From: Dendrolimus kikuchii
Lineage: Eukaryota; Arthropoda; Insecta; Lepidoptera; Lasiocampidae
Reading direction: 5' to 3'
Length of the DNA stretch: 64,000 nt
Assembly: GCA_019925095.2 (NCBI GenBank)
Contig: CM034397.1
Span: forward strand, 5,227,763-5,291,762
A model generated the notes under the pieces. The model was not told the origin of the DNA. It saw nothing but the letters and a program-made list of their open reading frames with translations, and ran no database searches. Made by a program: the position numbers and the translations under genes. Positions 34,382 to 44,723 of the stretch are shown piece after piece. Numbering within the stretch: the stretch's first letter is position 1; each line of letters opens with the position of its first letter.

Positions 34382-34841
34382 ACAGGCTCCACTTTTTAAA
34401 TTTAATTATTTATAAGAAAAGATAAACTTTATATTATAAGGTAGCGAAGAGTCGTTGCTTCCGATTGGTTAATCTCTTTTATAAATTACGCTTCATACAT
34501 TCAGGTTGAAATTTTTGTCTAGCCTTGCTACTTTCCTCACTCACATCCCGGCAAAAGGGGTGGCCTAAAAAGCTTGGCTTTACGTCGTGACCGAAGGTAT
34601 TATATGTATGCTAATGGTCCTGATATGCAAAATACCGAAGTTCGGCTCTCGAAAAATTATTTTATTGCTAATCAAAAGAATACCTAAAAGCGGTCTGCAC
34701 GCTGGGTATTCGGAGAAATTATACAAATAGGACTTTAATGCTTTTTCCTAGATGCAGCCCATTATGGTTCACTGCTGAACTTTAACATTTCCAATACTCG
34801 AGGAATGGATATATTTTATCCTACCAGATTTGCCCAAAGAT

Positions 34842-35070
34842 ACATACATACATACATACATAACTTCACGCCAGTTCCCTTGCGGGGTAGGCACGAAGAA
34901 CAGAGCGCCATTTAGGCTTATTCTTACATACCTCATTTGCTTCTTTGACATTCATAACTCTTGTCATGCACGCTCGTCTGTTCTTAAGGCTCCTGACATC
35001 ACCTTCTGCTAGTACACGACCAATTTGATCATGGAAGGTGTGTCGTGGCCTTCCACGACTTCTTGCCCAA
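34842..35070 (-). mobile_element. 5'-truncated RTE-like LINE, copy 4
   Basis: Minus strand: it starts in the RGRPRHTFHDQ region and runs to ARELA, a stop and the (ATGT)n tail. TTGCCCAAAGA flanks both ends (target-site duplication). It sits about 130 bases 3' of the 35.4 kb exon. Confidence 0.9.
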
Positions 35071-35195
35071 AGATGATCAGCAAATTTGAAATACCGTATA
35101 AAAAAAGCTGTTTTCTTAGGCAAACATCTCCACCTGAATCGATATTTTTGAAATTTGGTACTTATTTAGCCTATGCAGAGAAAGAATAATGTAAC

Positions 35196-35590
35196 TTATT
35201 TAAAATGTAATGCAGTATATGACTTACCATTTTCGTCACTGCCTACATCTTGATGTCTGAGAAATTGTTTGTGAAAATGCTCTTCGTATGCATCTAAAAC
35301 TTGACTATCGTCATCAGTGTAGATGTAGGCATTACAGTTCTTGTTTTTAGAACATATCCATCGGTTGCCTATTTTGTTTCTATAAGCTCTTCTGTACGTA
35401 TGGCCATTATATTGAAGGATCGTCTTCCCCTTACGAGACACTACGAAATTGGTGTCTGAATTGTTCGCCTTTTCGATGACTTTGAATTTATATTTTTTAT
35501 TCATACCTTCATCAAGCCATTCGATTGTTGAATCATAGGACTCATAGTTCTCGTAATCTTGCGTTATTTCTAAATGCTGCGTCTTAATAT
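35196..35590 (-). CDS. mod(mdg4): FLYWCH exon with acceptor and donor (35.4 kb, minus)
   Basis: The acceptor TTTTCCACAG ends at 35591, leaving AT plus codons (phase 1). About 30 residues (IKTQHLEITQDYENYESYD and on) precede the finger: NFVVSRKGKTILQYNGHTY, RWIC, NCNAYI, HFH. Read to its own stop at 35196 the exon has 130 residues. After GSDEN, however, the sequence is G/GTAAGT (exon end 35228, intron from 35227), a near-consensus donor also in phase 1. The exon 35590-35228 is therefore 363 bases, an exact multiple of three, and can be included as an internal exon or read through as a terminal one. It is unique in the array in having such a strong donor. The downstream minus-strand exon at 33.99 kb is phase-compatible. 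Confidence 0.85.
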
Positions 35591-35999
35591 CTGTGGAAAA
35601 TATTGAAAATGATCGATAATGTTCGGTAGAAACAAAATTTACCTAAACTTAATATACATCTTTCAACTCAATAAATAATATATTGCTAGTAGTATTATAC
35701 TTTAAAATTAAATTAATTTCCAGTAGCTTTGTTTAGAGAGGCGTTTTACTACGACAGTTAATTTATTATAAATTATGAGATAAAAGTCAACATTCACCAA
35801 ACTAAAAGTGTTTGGTCCAATTTTATTGTATCTAATTTCAATTAATTACATTCTAGATAAAATCAAAACGTCTAATAAGTACGATGTATATGTTTATAAA
35901 GATTTTTACTTAATTATTTTTATAAACCGTAACGCTCTTAAAATATTTTACCTAACGCCTTCTGGCCGCTGAAATATTAACATGGTATTATGTGGGAAC

Positions 36000-36176
36000 T
36001 TTTATATTAAGGCCGCTTTCTGGTTTGTTGGTTCATCAGCGGCGCAGATTTGGTATGCTCGGTATACGCAGTACCAGAAGCTTAGGTATGTACACACACA
36101 CCCATACAGAGTAGGTAAATCAGGAAAAGCTTATAGAAACAGGCAACAACACTATATTTTAGGCAGATGGGATTGA
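36000..36176 (+). pseudogene. Degenerate exon-like fragment related to 38.56-38.83 kb
   Basis: The bases from GGCCGCTTTCTGGTTTGTTGG through ATACAGAGTAGGTAAATCAG are colinear with 38565-38702. One frame is open for about 64 codons but has no complete FLYWCH pattern (no Cys pair). I read it as a diverged copy of the same unit. Whether the ancestor was a FLYWCH exon is inferred from the 38.6 kb partner only. Confidence 0.35.
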
Positions 36177-36953
36177 ATAAGAATAACAATGACGTGAGAA
36201 AATACTTACAAACCCCATGCTTTTATACTATTGTATATGATACAGCATTTATAAGGCATCAAAACAAATGTTCAAATTAAATCAAAATTAACTTTATTAA
36301 AATTCTTATTATATAACAAAAACAATTCTTCCGAGATTAGAAGTACCTAATCAAAACAAATATAAAACTATCCTCCTTTCCTTGTTAATTAAAATAATAA
36401 CATGTACTTATTCAATTATTTTCTAAAGCAAATAAAATATCGAATATCAAAAATTAAGAACTGGTAATAAGAATATCTACATGTAGATACATATAGTCTA
36501 CGCCAAACAGTAACTGTAGTCTCTCTAGAGAAAAATAAATTTTGTAAATAAACATATTAAGCTCTTTACTCTTCAGTTTTCTTTTCTTAATAATTTATAA
36601 ATTCTAATCGAAATTAATACACTATTGTGCCTAAACCAACATGATAATAAAATACCTACTTTATAATTTTATACCCTGTAAAGTAACAATGAACGGCCTT
36701 TATCGCTTAAAGCAATCTTTTCCAGGCAACATTTGGACAATAGAGACAGCGTTCGCTTTATTTTATTATTGTTTTGATATTAATTCCTTGCAAGTCCGTG
36801 CTCGCACCACGAACATTTTGGTGCGATTTCTTTTCTCGCAAAATCTGTAACCTATGGAACTATGTATATAAACACTGTTTTAGATTTGATGCGCACTAGA
36901 CCTAACACTTCAAAAGATGCGTTTGAATTTAAGTGCATATACCAAGCAAAGTT
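36177..36953. other. 3' flank of the 37.1 kb exon
   Basis: AT-rich. The bases CTTTATCGCTTAAAGCAATC then TTTTCCAGGCAAC at about 36699-36731 are a diverged copy of a repeat also at 1.50-1.54 kb. No other gene. Confidence 0.35.
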
Positions 36954-37183
36954 TTACATAATACGGTCTTGGAACACTCTACAAAGAATCGGTTCATGTG
37001 TGTGGACGTTATCCATTAGTACTACTTCGTACTTATCGTTGACGTGGAGATACACGTTGCACTTGGTTTGATTGGGCTCGTTGCAGAACCACACAGTGCC
37101 ATTCTTGTTACGTACTCCTTTATTAAAAGTGTATCCGTTGACAATCAATAACGTCTTTCCTGTTGCTAATGTTACTACTGTGA
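36954..37183 (-). CDS. mod(mdg4): FLYWCH zinc-finger alternative 3' exon (37.1 kb, minus)
   Basis: About 75 residues. The acceptor TTGCATTTCAG ends at 37184, leaving TC plus codons (phase 1). A second AG six bases in (37179-37178) would give the same phase, so the exon may have two alternative starts differing by two residues. The frame reads VTVVTLATGKTLLIVNGYTF, then VWFC, KCNVYLHVND, and HTHEP, ending DRIM and TAA. It closely resembles the 41.3 kb exon (both have CNV-LHVND-YE-V and HTH), so the two are duplicates. This is the intact member of that pair. Confidence 0.87.
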
Positions 37184-37639
37184 CTGAAATGCAAAACTAA
37201 CGTATACCAAAACAAATTAATAAGCAATATTTTGCTAGTTAGAAATTTAAAAAATGTTGCATTAGCTGCGCAGTGCGCAGTCGTTTACTGGTTATCTAAA
37301 TTGTTAGATATAGCGTGATTTACAAAGAGCTACGTCTAATACTACTTTGAGAATTGAATTACTTGTATCTATCTATAAGATAATGTACAAATATTTCCCA
37401 CATCACTCTTTACATCATTTTCAAACTCTCGTAAGTTTTTAAATATATTTAATTTTATTGCCTATGCACAAATAAGTAAAACATTATTAGTATGTTTATA
37501 AACCAGGCAGACAAAGCATCAAAAGTATTCTGATGTGAAATCTATGCATATTAAATTTTAATTAGAATTCACAAACTTAAGTAACTACGTCATGTTTCAA
37601 AAATAAATTGAGTTGTGACTTCTATTGAATTTTCTTAGA

Positions 37640-37722
37640 GCAAAAAGCCTAAAGCGGCCACTTTCGCAGATTCGTATGACGAACATGACGAGTACCAAAA
37701 TAAAGTGGCACTTTAGGCTATA
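37640..37722. repeat. Short inverted repeat, AAGCCTAAAGCGGCCACTTT type
   Basis: GCCTAAAGCGGCCACTTT at about 37647-37664 is mirrored by AAAGTGGCACTTTAGGC at about 37702-37718. A third copy, GGCCGCTTTAGGCCC, follows at about 37787-37801. A small palindromic element or MITE core. Confidence 0.6.
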
Positions 37723-37801
37723 GGAGTATCTTGCAATTACCTGTATATCTAGACGTGTCAAATTCACTAAGAGGTTCTCCAAAACCGGCCGCTTTAGGCC
37801 C

Positions 37802-38559
37802 TCAGATCTAGATCTGCCAGTGTAACGACAAATATTACTTCATTGAGCCTTAGTTCTTTCGTAAGCTACACCTATTTTAAGTGACAACACTACAACAATT
37901 AGCACTAGATAAAAATCTGAAGACATTTTGTTAACTACTATGTAATGGAGCAGGGAAATCACGAGAAACTAGGGGTAGCTCATCATATTGGTACATATTT
38001 GCAGGTACCTAGACATTTACAATGGATGAAATGAATGAGGGATAAAAAAGCAAGGTAACATAATAAATACCCCATATGCTTTTTCAAAATAATTTTTAAA
38101 TCCAAAATATTGCATGCCTTATAGTTTTTCAACTAAATGGTGACATTTTCTGAAGAAATTACGTTGATAGAACTTAAAAAATATATTTTACGATAATTAG
38201 TATTACTTAATTTGTTGAATTCATAATTGGTTTCACGACTTGGGACAACCAAGCGATGAAACAATGAATTCTAAGTCCTCATTACCGAAGCTTTTAGGTA
38301 CTGCCTTTGCTTAGGTTGACACGCACGTGTCTTTTCTCAGGTCTGGATGTTTGTTTATTCATTCTTATAGTATTTTAATGTGGCCAAAACCACAGAATTA
38401 AGTAAATAATCAAATAAAAATTGCGCAATTTTAATTGAATTTGACTAATTTTTGTTTGACTAAATTTAATTCTTATCAGATAATTCTGGTAAAAATTAAA
38501 ATTAGTTACAGTCTCACTACAAACGACTTAATTCACAAGAAATTAATTATTTAATATTA
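37802..38559. other. No recognised gene
   Basis: AT-rich DNA without a supported exon or repeat. Confidence 0.3.
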
Positions 38560-38562
38560 AGA

Positions 38563-38827
38563 CTAATGCCACTTTTGGATTTGTCGGTGCATCAACGGTG
38601 TGGTATCGATGCACGCGGTACCGAATGGCTATGAGCCTTTCCCAATTCGCTCAAATGTGCCACTCCTGCGTCGATACAGAGTGAATCAGGAAATGTTCAT
38701 AGTTGATCAACTACAGTACCGCGTATCCGATCCATACCGCTACTGCACCTACAAATCAGAAAGCTGCCTTAGTGTGGAATTAAATAGCCAACTTGCAAAT
38801 GGGTATCAAACCAGACAGATTATTTAA
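38563..38827 (+). pseudogene. Possible degenerate FLYWCH exon (38.7 kb, plus)
   Basis: An open frame from about 38600 encodes RRYRVNQEMFIVDQLQYRV, then YRYC, SESCLSVEL, ending QII and TAA. The spacing MFIVDQLQY-RV to YRYC to SC-SVEL mimics the first two thirds of a FLYWCH domain, with Tyr for Trp and both Cys kept, but no His-x-His follows. No convincing acceptor is seen upstream. The unit is colinear with 36.00-36.18 kb. It lies on the plus strand inside the minus-strand cluster. It may be a decayed exon; a chance resemblance is possible. Confidence 0.4.
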
Positions 38828-39633
38828 ATGTAGATATGAAACAAAACTAGTTGTTGCTTCTCAAATACTTTTAATATCTTTTTATAATCCATGTTTAGGA
38901 CTTTCCACATTTTTGCTATAATTAAAACCTACTTATATAATACGACAAAAAGTTTGATTTGTTAATTTAATAATGGTACTTAAGGATATCGTGCTGATGA
39001 GGTTACTAAAAAGTTTGATGAAATTATTTACATCTATGATGTTTTTACAAAAACCATATTTTAATTTTATTTATAGATGGAATAATGATTTATTTAATAC
39101 AATGTTTGTATAATCAACCCATAGCTTGATGATATCTGAAACGCTTAGCTAAAATTATAAATATTAACAATGATTTTTTTAGTTTAAAATTTGTAATTAT
39201 AGAACTATAGATTGCCTTTTTTTCATTTAACACACAAAATAATTAAAATAGGTACAATAAATAGAAAATATTTGTAAAATGTGTTAATAAAGTAACTCTT
39301 TCATTTGATATTGCTCTCTAGTTTTGTCTAAATTTCAATTTTAACTTCAGAAAATCTCATGAATATAAAAAATATTTTCCACAAATTTGACACTATACAT
39401 ATATATATTTTTAGACACAAGACTACAATCAATAAGTGTGCATAATTTCATATTTTTAAATACCGTTGTACCTAAGGAAATTAGCTCTGACACAGAGACA
39501 AGAGATATTATAAGTTTCTTGTAACCTTTAGCTGTCGAAAACTAAGGTGGAAATTTTACAAAAACAACTTTTTTGTGTTGATATCTGTGGCCGGCCTAAA
39601 AATGGCTGTTCCCAGTTGTAGTTAAGAAAAGAA
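38828..39633. other. No recognised gene
   Basis: AT-rich; the 3' UTR of the minus-strand exon that ends at 39634 probably lies at the right edge of this block. Confidence 0.35.
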
Positions 39634-40109
39634 TTAAAGAACGCATACATTCCATGTAGGATCATTTGTTTTAGATGTTTCTGTATCTTTCTCACCAAAT
39701 TCAGTGTGAATTACGTTTGGAGTAATCTGATCTGATATAGGATTACTTTGATTATCTTCGTCATCAAACTTAGGGAATGTTACTTCACCAGCTTCAAATA
39801 TATTAGACTTTTCCAACAATGGGTTGTTACTAGATGATTCCTTCTCAGGTTTAGCTAAAGTTTCATCTGGTTTTTCAACCTTTGCTCGAGGGGGTAAATA
39901 TCCGTGGCTTTTAAGGAAACAGTGAGAGCATAATGCAGGTTTATTGGGACATTTCTCGCAGTATGTCAGAACTTTTTTAGTTATATTTTTCGCTTTCACG
40001 CTGCCGTATATTGATGCGTAATTTCTGTAACAGCCAACACAGCGTCTCCTTGGTTTCTTGCCAGGACCCTCCATTTTATTTAATGTATGATGTGTTGGTT
40101 TATATTTAC
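39634..40109 (-). CDS. Cys-rich (piggyBac-tail-like) alternative 3' exon (39.9 kb, minus)
   Basis: About 157 residues. The acceptor TATTTGCAG ends at 40110, leaving GT plus codons (phase 1). After a basic stretch (GPGKKPRRR) comes the Cys-rich finger: CVGC, 23 residues, CEKC, 6 residues, C, HC, then FLKSHG. The C-x2-C..C-x2-C..C-x2-C-x4-H layout is that of the C-terminal domain of piggyBac transposases, a RING-like zinc fold that binds transposon ends. The tail beyond it is acidic and Ser/Thr-rich (FPKFDDEDNQ onward) and ends WNVCVL. There is no transposase catalytic domain nearby, so this is a captured or convergent finger used as an alternative tail. The junction reads CAG/GTAAAT, that is, an acceptor abutting a donor-like sequence. 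The domain assignment is from motif spacing. Confidence 0.78.
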
Positions 40110-41198
40110 CTGCAAATACCAAATGCTTTAGTATTTTAATACCGTCGATAAATCGAGCACAAAATTTAATAGAAATACTCAATACGTTTATTACAAACTG
40201 TCATCTAACTTTCAGATGCATTTGCAGTACAGTTCATTTAAAAAATAAATTTTATTACACCAACGTGTTTTAAACTTGTGTTGGAAGAGACTTAAAATTA
40301 TTATTTAAGTAGATTAATATTAGAGATAAGATTATTCTCATGCACACATATGTATAGCTCACATACCAGTAATTTTTTTTAAATAAATCTTTAGATTAAA
40401 ACACACATTATATGTATATTTCCAGACCAGAGAATTGAACCCAGTACTTCGCTTTCCAGATAATTAGGGCGGCCTTAGACCACAGAGACCGTCACAAGAT
40501 GTTAGGTTATTATTTATGATATAGTATAAAATATTGTTTGCGACTACTGTATTTATGGAATATAGATAATTGAAAATGAAAACAATATCTTTTGAATTTA
40601 GGAGTCTAATTTAAATAAATGAAAAATACAGAGATATGCACACGCGACGTGATGTAATGTTGGGGGATTACAGCGTCAACGACCACCCCAATCTACCCTT
40701 ACCTACTCTTGCGCAACTTCCCCGCAGCTGTCGCATCACCTGCTCTTTTTTTGATATTATATAATTAATACCAAAATAACAATATTCATTTATTTTTATA
40801 ATATATGTTAACAACATTAATACTTACTAAAAAAATACGCGTTGAAGTAGGTATCATTAAATACTGCAAAACATAATACTTTCTGCAAAGTAATAAAATC
40901 ACAATACTCTTCCGAAGAAGACGAGATCATCTTAACATACTATATTTACAAATATTACATTATATACAAAGAAATTTGAATTAACATCATTCAAGAATAC
41001 ATCAATTCAACTAATCTCTAATTAAATCAATTTCCATGGTATACCCTGTACAAGTAAGTCTTGATAAATATTTTTTTCTCTATTTTTTATATTTATCTTA
41101 TATAATATAGACGATTGATATTTCATCAGCTGTAGCTGGCATAATAGAACTGACATCATATGTCGTACGTTCTAAAATATTAATTTGGATTAATTCAC
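40110..41198. other. Intergenic or intronic, with a SINE fragment
   Basis: On the minus strand at about 40415-40498, GGGTTCAATTC and CTGTGGTCTAAGG form the remains of a tRNA-like SINE head. The bases 40640-40745 are GC-richer and unassigned. No exon is seen. Confidence 0.4.
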
Positions 41199-41411
41199 TT
41201 ATGGTATAGTTTCCACGTATAGTCCACTGGGAGTTTTCTCGTATACAGGTGGATTATGTGTATGCTCATTGGATATACAGACGAGTTCATAATCGTCATT
41301 GACATGCAAACAAACGTTGCATTTCCAACGGATCCTACCGGAACAGTACCATCGCTCCCCGCCTGACATCGGTGATGGGTTAGTGAAGGAATATCCGTTA
41401 AGCATAAGTAA
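41199..41411 (-). pseudogene. mod(mdg4): FLYWCH exon beheaded by a LINE (41.3 kb, minus)
   Basis: The minus strand encodes RATLLMLNGYSF, then RWYC, KCNVCLHVND, HTHNPP, ending VETIP and TAG, so the FLYWCH core is intact for about 70 residues. The intact relatives have 9-13 further residues and an AG acceptor before the (G/K)-x-LL-NGY segment. Here that position is occupied by the A-tail (11 A) of an R1-like retrotransposon on the same strand, and no acceptor or missing residues are found on the far side near 42.9 kb. Unless the LINE supplies a cryptic acceptor, the exon cannot be used as its neighbours are. Closest relative: the 37.1 kb exon. Confidence 0.8.
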
Positions 41412-42870
41412 TGTTGCCCTTTTTTTTTTTACAAGGGTAAATCCGTTTGCGGACCCCCCGCCGGGGAGACTTCGGCGGGGGAGGGTGGGGCTCGCCAGCT
41501 AGAGGAGCCGGAATACCCACTAAAACCCCTTGGTGCCACCTGATTTTAGCCATGAGCCGGGGTCACGGGAAATGAGTGAGCTTTTCTACCGCGACCCCGC
41601 CTGGCGTGGGCCCACCCCAGCACTGGGGCAGGCCTCTCCGTACTCATAATTGAGGGGCGCGCGCGGGCACTGACGCGCCCCCTACTCGGCGGCCTTAGAT
41701 GCGGGTGACGGCCTTATAGCCTCCCCTGACCGTCACCCGCGCCGCGCGTTCATGGCGGCCGGAGGGCCGTATTCCTCCGGCGCCGAGACCGGTTATTGCG
41801 GCGGGAGAGGAGCGCGGCTGCTCGCTCTCTCTCCCGCTCCGCCGCCTCCTTTGCGGACATGACTGCCTCGCAAAAGGAGGCGACGGCGTCCCATTCAGGT
41901 TGGCCCCCGACCATGGCCTGGACCACGGCCGGGAGCGACAGGTCTGGTCCGATGTTTGCGCCGAGGACACGGCGCTCCCCATCCCAGGCTGGACACTCCT
42001 GCAGAGTGTGCAACGCCGTGTCCTCGACGCTGGCACTGCAGTGCTGGCACCCTGACGACGACTCACGCCCTATCCGACACAGGTACCGGCCGAAGCAGCC
42101 GTGCCCGGTCAGTACCTGCGTCTGGCGGAACGTCAGGGTGCCGTGCCTCCGGTCAATCCATTGTGGCAGGACGGGCCTTACTGCCTCTATGGTCCTATGA
42201 CCGGCGCTGGGGTGCGCAAGTCGGTTCCGCCATCCCACCATGAGATCCTGCCGGAACTCCGCCCTTTTAGCCTCGATTTCCCGAGGCGCAGGACGGAAGT
42301 CCCGACTGAGGGCGTCCTTGCGCCAATCGTACACGGCCGCAAGGACGCGCGCCTCTAGGTCCCATGGTGGGGATCCGGCTAGGAGGGAGGCCGCCTCGAA
42401 GGAGATCGTACGATACCCCCTTATAGCCCTGACGGCCAGCACGCGCTGCGGACGTCGCAGCAACGCGGCGGTCTTGGCCGTCAGGGACTCCGCCCATATC
42501 GGGGGCACGAGTTCTGGCATAATTGTAAAAGAGTAGGCCAGCATGAGCTGACCTGCGCTCCGGGAGGTCAGAACGCAGACAGAAGTTACTCCAGATTCAG
42601 ATGACAGAGTGGTAAAACTCAGAGTTGGCTTAGCACTTATCGAGGCGATGAGACCAATCGGATACAAAGACAACATGGGCTACATGGACCTGGCTATCGT
42701 CCATTTTGACTGGAGTAGCATGCCTAAGAAAACCCCCGAGCGGAGAATGGACGCCAGAAGGAACAGTGAGGTGTTTTATTGGGTATTCGGGCCAATAAGC
42801 CAGCAAATTTCACACACCCTACCATGGTCCCCTCGCGGTGGACAGTCTGCAAGCAGGATGTCACCTCCGG
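41412..42870 (-). mobile_element. R1-like non-LTR retrotransposon, 5'-truncated
   Basis: GC-rich insert on the minus strand with an A-tail at about 41420-41430 joined directly to the FLYWCH exon. It carries the C-terminal third of ORF2 and a GC-rich 3' UTR containing GTGGGTATTCCGGCTCC. The 5' boundary near 42.86-42.88 kb is a guess based on the drop in GC. I found no matching target-site duplication, so target DNA may have been deleted at insertion. Confidence 0.8.
41750..42560 (-). pseudogene. ORF2 C-terminal part of an R1-like LINE
   Basis: The frame holds MPELVPPIWAESLTAK, LRRPQRVLAVRAIRGYRTIS, SLLAGSPPWDLEAR, and later QVLTGHGCFGRYLCRIG followed by a CCHC knuckle (CQHC, 9 residues, H, 4 residues, C). 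These are the thumb and post-RT C-terminal regions of R1-clade ORF2. The finger/palm and endonuclease parts are absent (5' truncation). The open frame extends to 42676, but the first 50 codons do not look like R1. The frames on the other strand are GC-driven shadows. Confidence 0.85.
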
Positions 42871-43278
42871 ATTTTTTTTATCATCAACGACACAGACATT
42901 CTATTTTTAAAAACACTTGCTTTGAATTTAAAAATAATAAATTTCTTAAAACATAACATTAAAAAGCACGTAAAATTACCTGCCAAAATTAATCCCAACC
43001 TCGTTTTTTTATAAAAAAAAAACTATCTTGCATTAGCTCTTTTTAAGCCAAAACTAAAAAAGAATTACAATTATTATAATTATGTTGAATATTCACATTC
43101 TAAAAAAAATATTTCAGTTTAGTTAAATAAAACTGTGATGAATTGTAAAAAAATTAATGTAAAATCAATACTCCAGGGGCAGCAACATTGGGTTATGATA
43201 CACAATAAAGAGTAATATTTTTAAATCTCTATTCACAACTTATTGTCATTTTATTGCTACCTTACTGTCTCTTTATAG
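42871..43278. other. No recognised gene
   Basis: AT-rich; upstream of the LINE on the minus strand. I looked here for the missing 5' piece of the 41.3 kb exon (acceptor plus about 10 codons) and did not find it. Confidence 0.4.
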
Positions 43279-43526
43279 CTACTGGGTAGTAAAATAAACA
43301 TGTTTAGGCATTTCCTCCTCAGCCGTCTGTTTATGTGAATGTTCACCTTTAGAAGCTACAATGTTCAAGTTATCATCTGTTGTAAGCATAGCGTTGCAAT
43401 CGTCCGTCTTGCTGGCTGTACATTTCCATACTAAACCTTTCTTCGATTTTGTAATTTTTCTGTATGAATAACTCTTGTACAAAAGATTGTATTTGCCTTT
43501 CTTCTTAGTTTTCACTAGAACTGGAC
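43279..43526 (-). CDS. mod(mdg4): FLYWCH zinc-finger alternative 3' exon (43.4 kb, minus)
   Basis: About 81 residues. The acceptor CACTTGCAG ends at 43527, leaving GT plus codons (phase 1). The frame reads PVLVKTKKKGKYNLLYKSYS, then VWKC, DDCNAM, and HSHKQ, with both Cys and both His present; the usual Pro after the second His is lost. It ends YFTTQ and TAG. The Lys-rich entry (KTKKKGK) is more basic than in its neighbours. A LINE and a SINE-like element lie immediately upstream on the opposite strand, within 35 and 230 bases of the acceptor. Confidence 0.87.
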
Positions 43527-43558
43527 CTGCAAGTGTGAACAATATTACTTACTTACAT

Positions 43559-43702
43559 TAGTAATACGAGCTTGCATGACAAGTGTTATGAATGTTAAAG
43601 AGGCAAGTGAGGTGTGTAAGAATAAGCCTAAATGGCACTCTGTTGTTCGTGCCTACCCCGCAAGGGAACTGGCGTGAAGTTATGTATGTATGTATGTATG
43701 TA
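43559..43702 (+). mobile_element. 5'-truncated RTE-like LINE, copy 5
   Basis: This is the last 140 bases of the family with a (TATG)n tail. ATTAGTAATAC flanks both sides. It lies only about 30 bases upstream of the acceptor of the 43.4 kb exon, in antisense, probably where that exon's branch point should be. Confidence 0.9.
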
Positions 43703-43751
43703 TTAGTAATACAATATAATTTAAGACTCGTTACTGACTTTTTATGTGTGC

Positions 43752-43945
43752 AGGAACTGAGAAAGAACACTAATGCCTGCTTTCAGGTGGCCTTTCTTAA
43801 GAGGCGACAAAACAACCCACAGCCAGATGGTAGGGTATTTGCCCATCTGGAAGGCTACCACCCCTGATCTAGAGCATGCCGCCATAACAACCTTGACTTG
43901 TGTTCTGGCATTAGTGGCCAGGTTCCAGACCCATCTATGAGTTGA
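43752..43945 (+). repeat. Short interspersed family A, diverged copy
   Basis: TAAGAGGCGACAAAACAACC, then GATCTAGAGCATGCCGCC and GGCCAGGTTCCAGA occur in the family order; the 3' end is missing. Confidence 0.65.
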
Positions 43946-44463
43946 TTGATGTATTATGCTTAAAATATTTATATATAATTATTATAATTGTCTCTTACAT
44001 TTCCGCATTCCCTCACCTACATCAAAGGTAAAGTTAAAAACTTTATAAAGTGAGATGAAATATTTATTTCAAAGATAAATGAATTCTTGATTGAATGAAA
44101 TGTAAAAAAATTATAAACATGAGAATAATCTAGTGCCACAATTTGCAAAATTCTATTTCTACAACATCACATGCATTTTTGCATCCTCATTAATTCATTC
44201 AGATTTTATTGATTTTTCAATTTGTGATGGAATTTTGATGTGGAAAAATCTTAATTAATTTAAATATTCATATTTAAAAATAAAATGTAACTATTATATC
44301 AATTACTAGTATTTCAAGACTAATGAGTGTAAGTTTTATTAGTGTTTCATTCGTTAGGTAGATTCTCAAACCTGTTTTGGTAATGTCTAGTAAAATGTCT
44401 TGTCTTTTATAATCACAAAGTGGTAACCCTAACCTAGACCATCATACTTATTTAAATAATAAG

Positions 44464-44723
44464 TTATTTCTTTTTACATAAACCCAGCGATTTTAGATAT
44501 CTTGAAGATAATTTTGGTGGATGGTTGTGACTATCATTAAGCTTGATCACTTTGAATGGTTCGCATGATGTGCTGATATTAGCTTTGCAGCCTTTCTTGT
44601 GATGCGATGAACATGTCCAGTAACTGCCATTCTTTTTGAAATTCCGCCAAGCATAGGTATAATCACGAAACAGTAACATTCCATGACCATTTGTGCTGCG
44701 ATTTGATGGAAGGAACAGAACTT
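44464..44723 (-). CDS. mod(mdg4): FLYWCH zinc-finger alternative 3' exon (44.6 kb, minus)
   Basis: About 85 residues. The acceptor AATATTTTCAG ends at 44724, leaving AA plus codons (phase 1). The frame reads VLFLPSNRSTNGHGMLLFRD, then YTY, YWTC, GCKANI, and HNHPP, a complete FLYWCH set, and ends LGLCKKK and TAA. A first Met inside the finger is not the real start; the protein start must come from an upstream exon. It is the most 5' exon of the minus-strand cluster. Confidence 0.88.

Noticed and set aside
41695..42676. Several overlapping 75-134 codon frames on both strands
   Set aside because: The region is the GC-rich R1-like LINE; only the minus-strand frame with the CCHC knuckle is meaningful.
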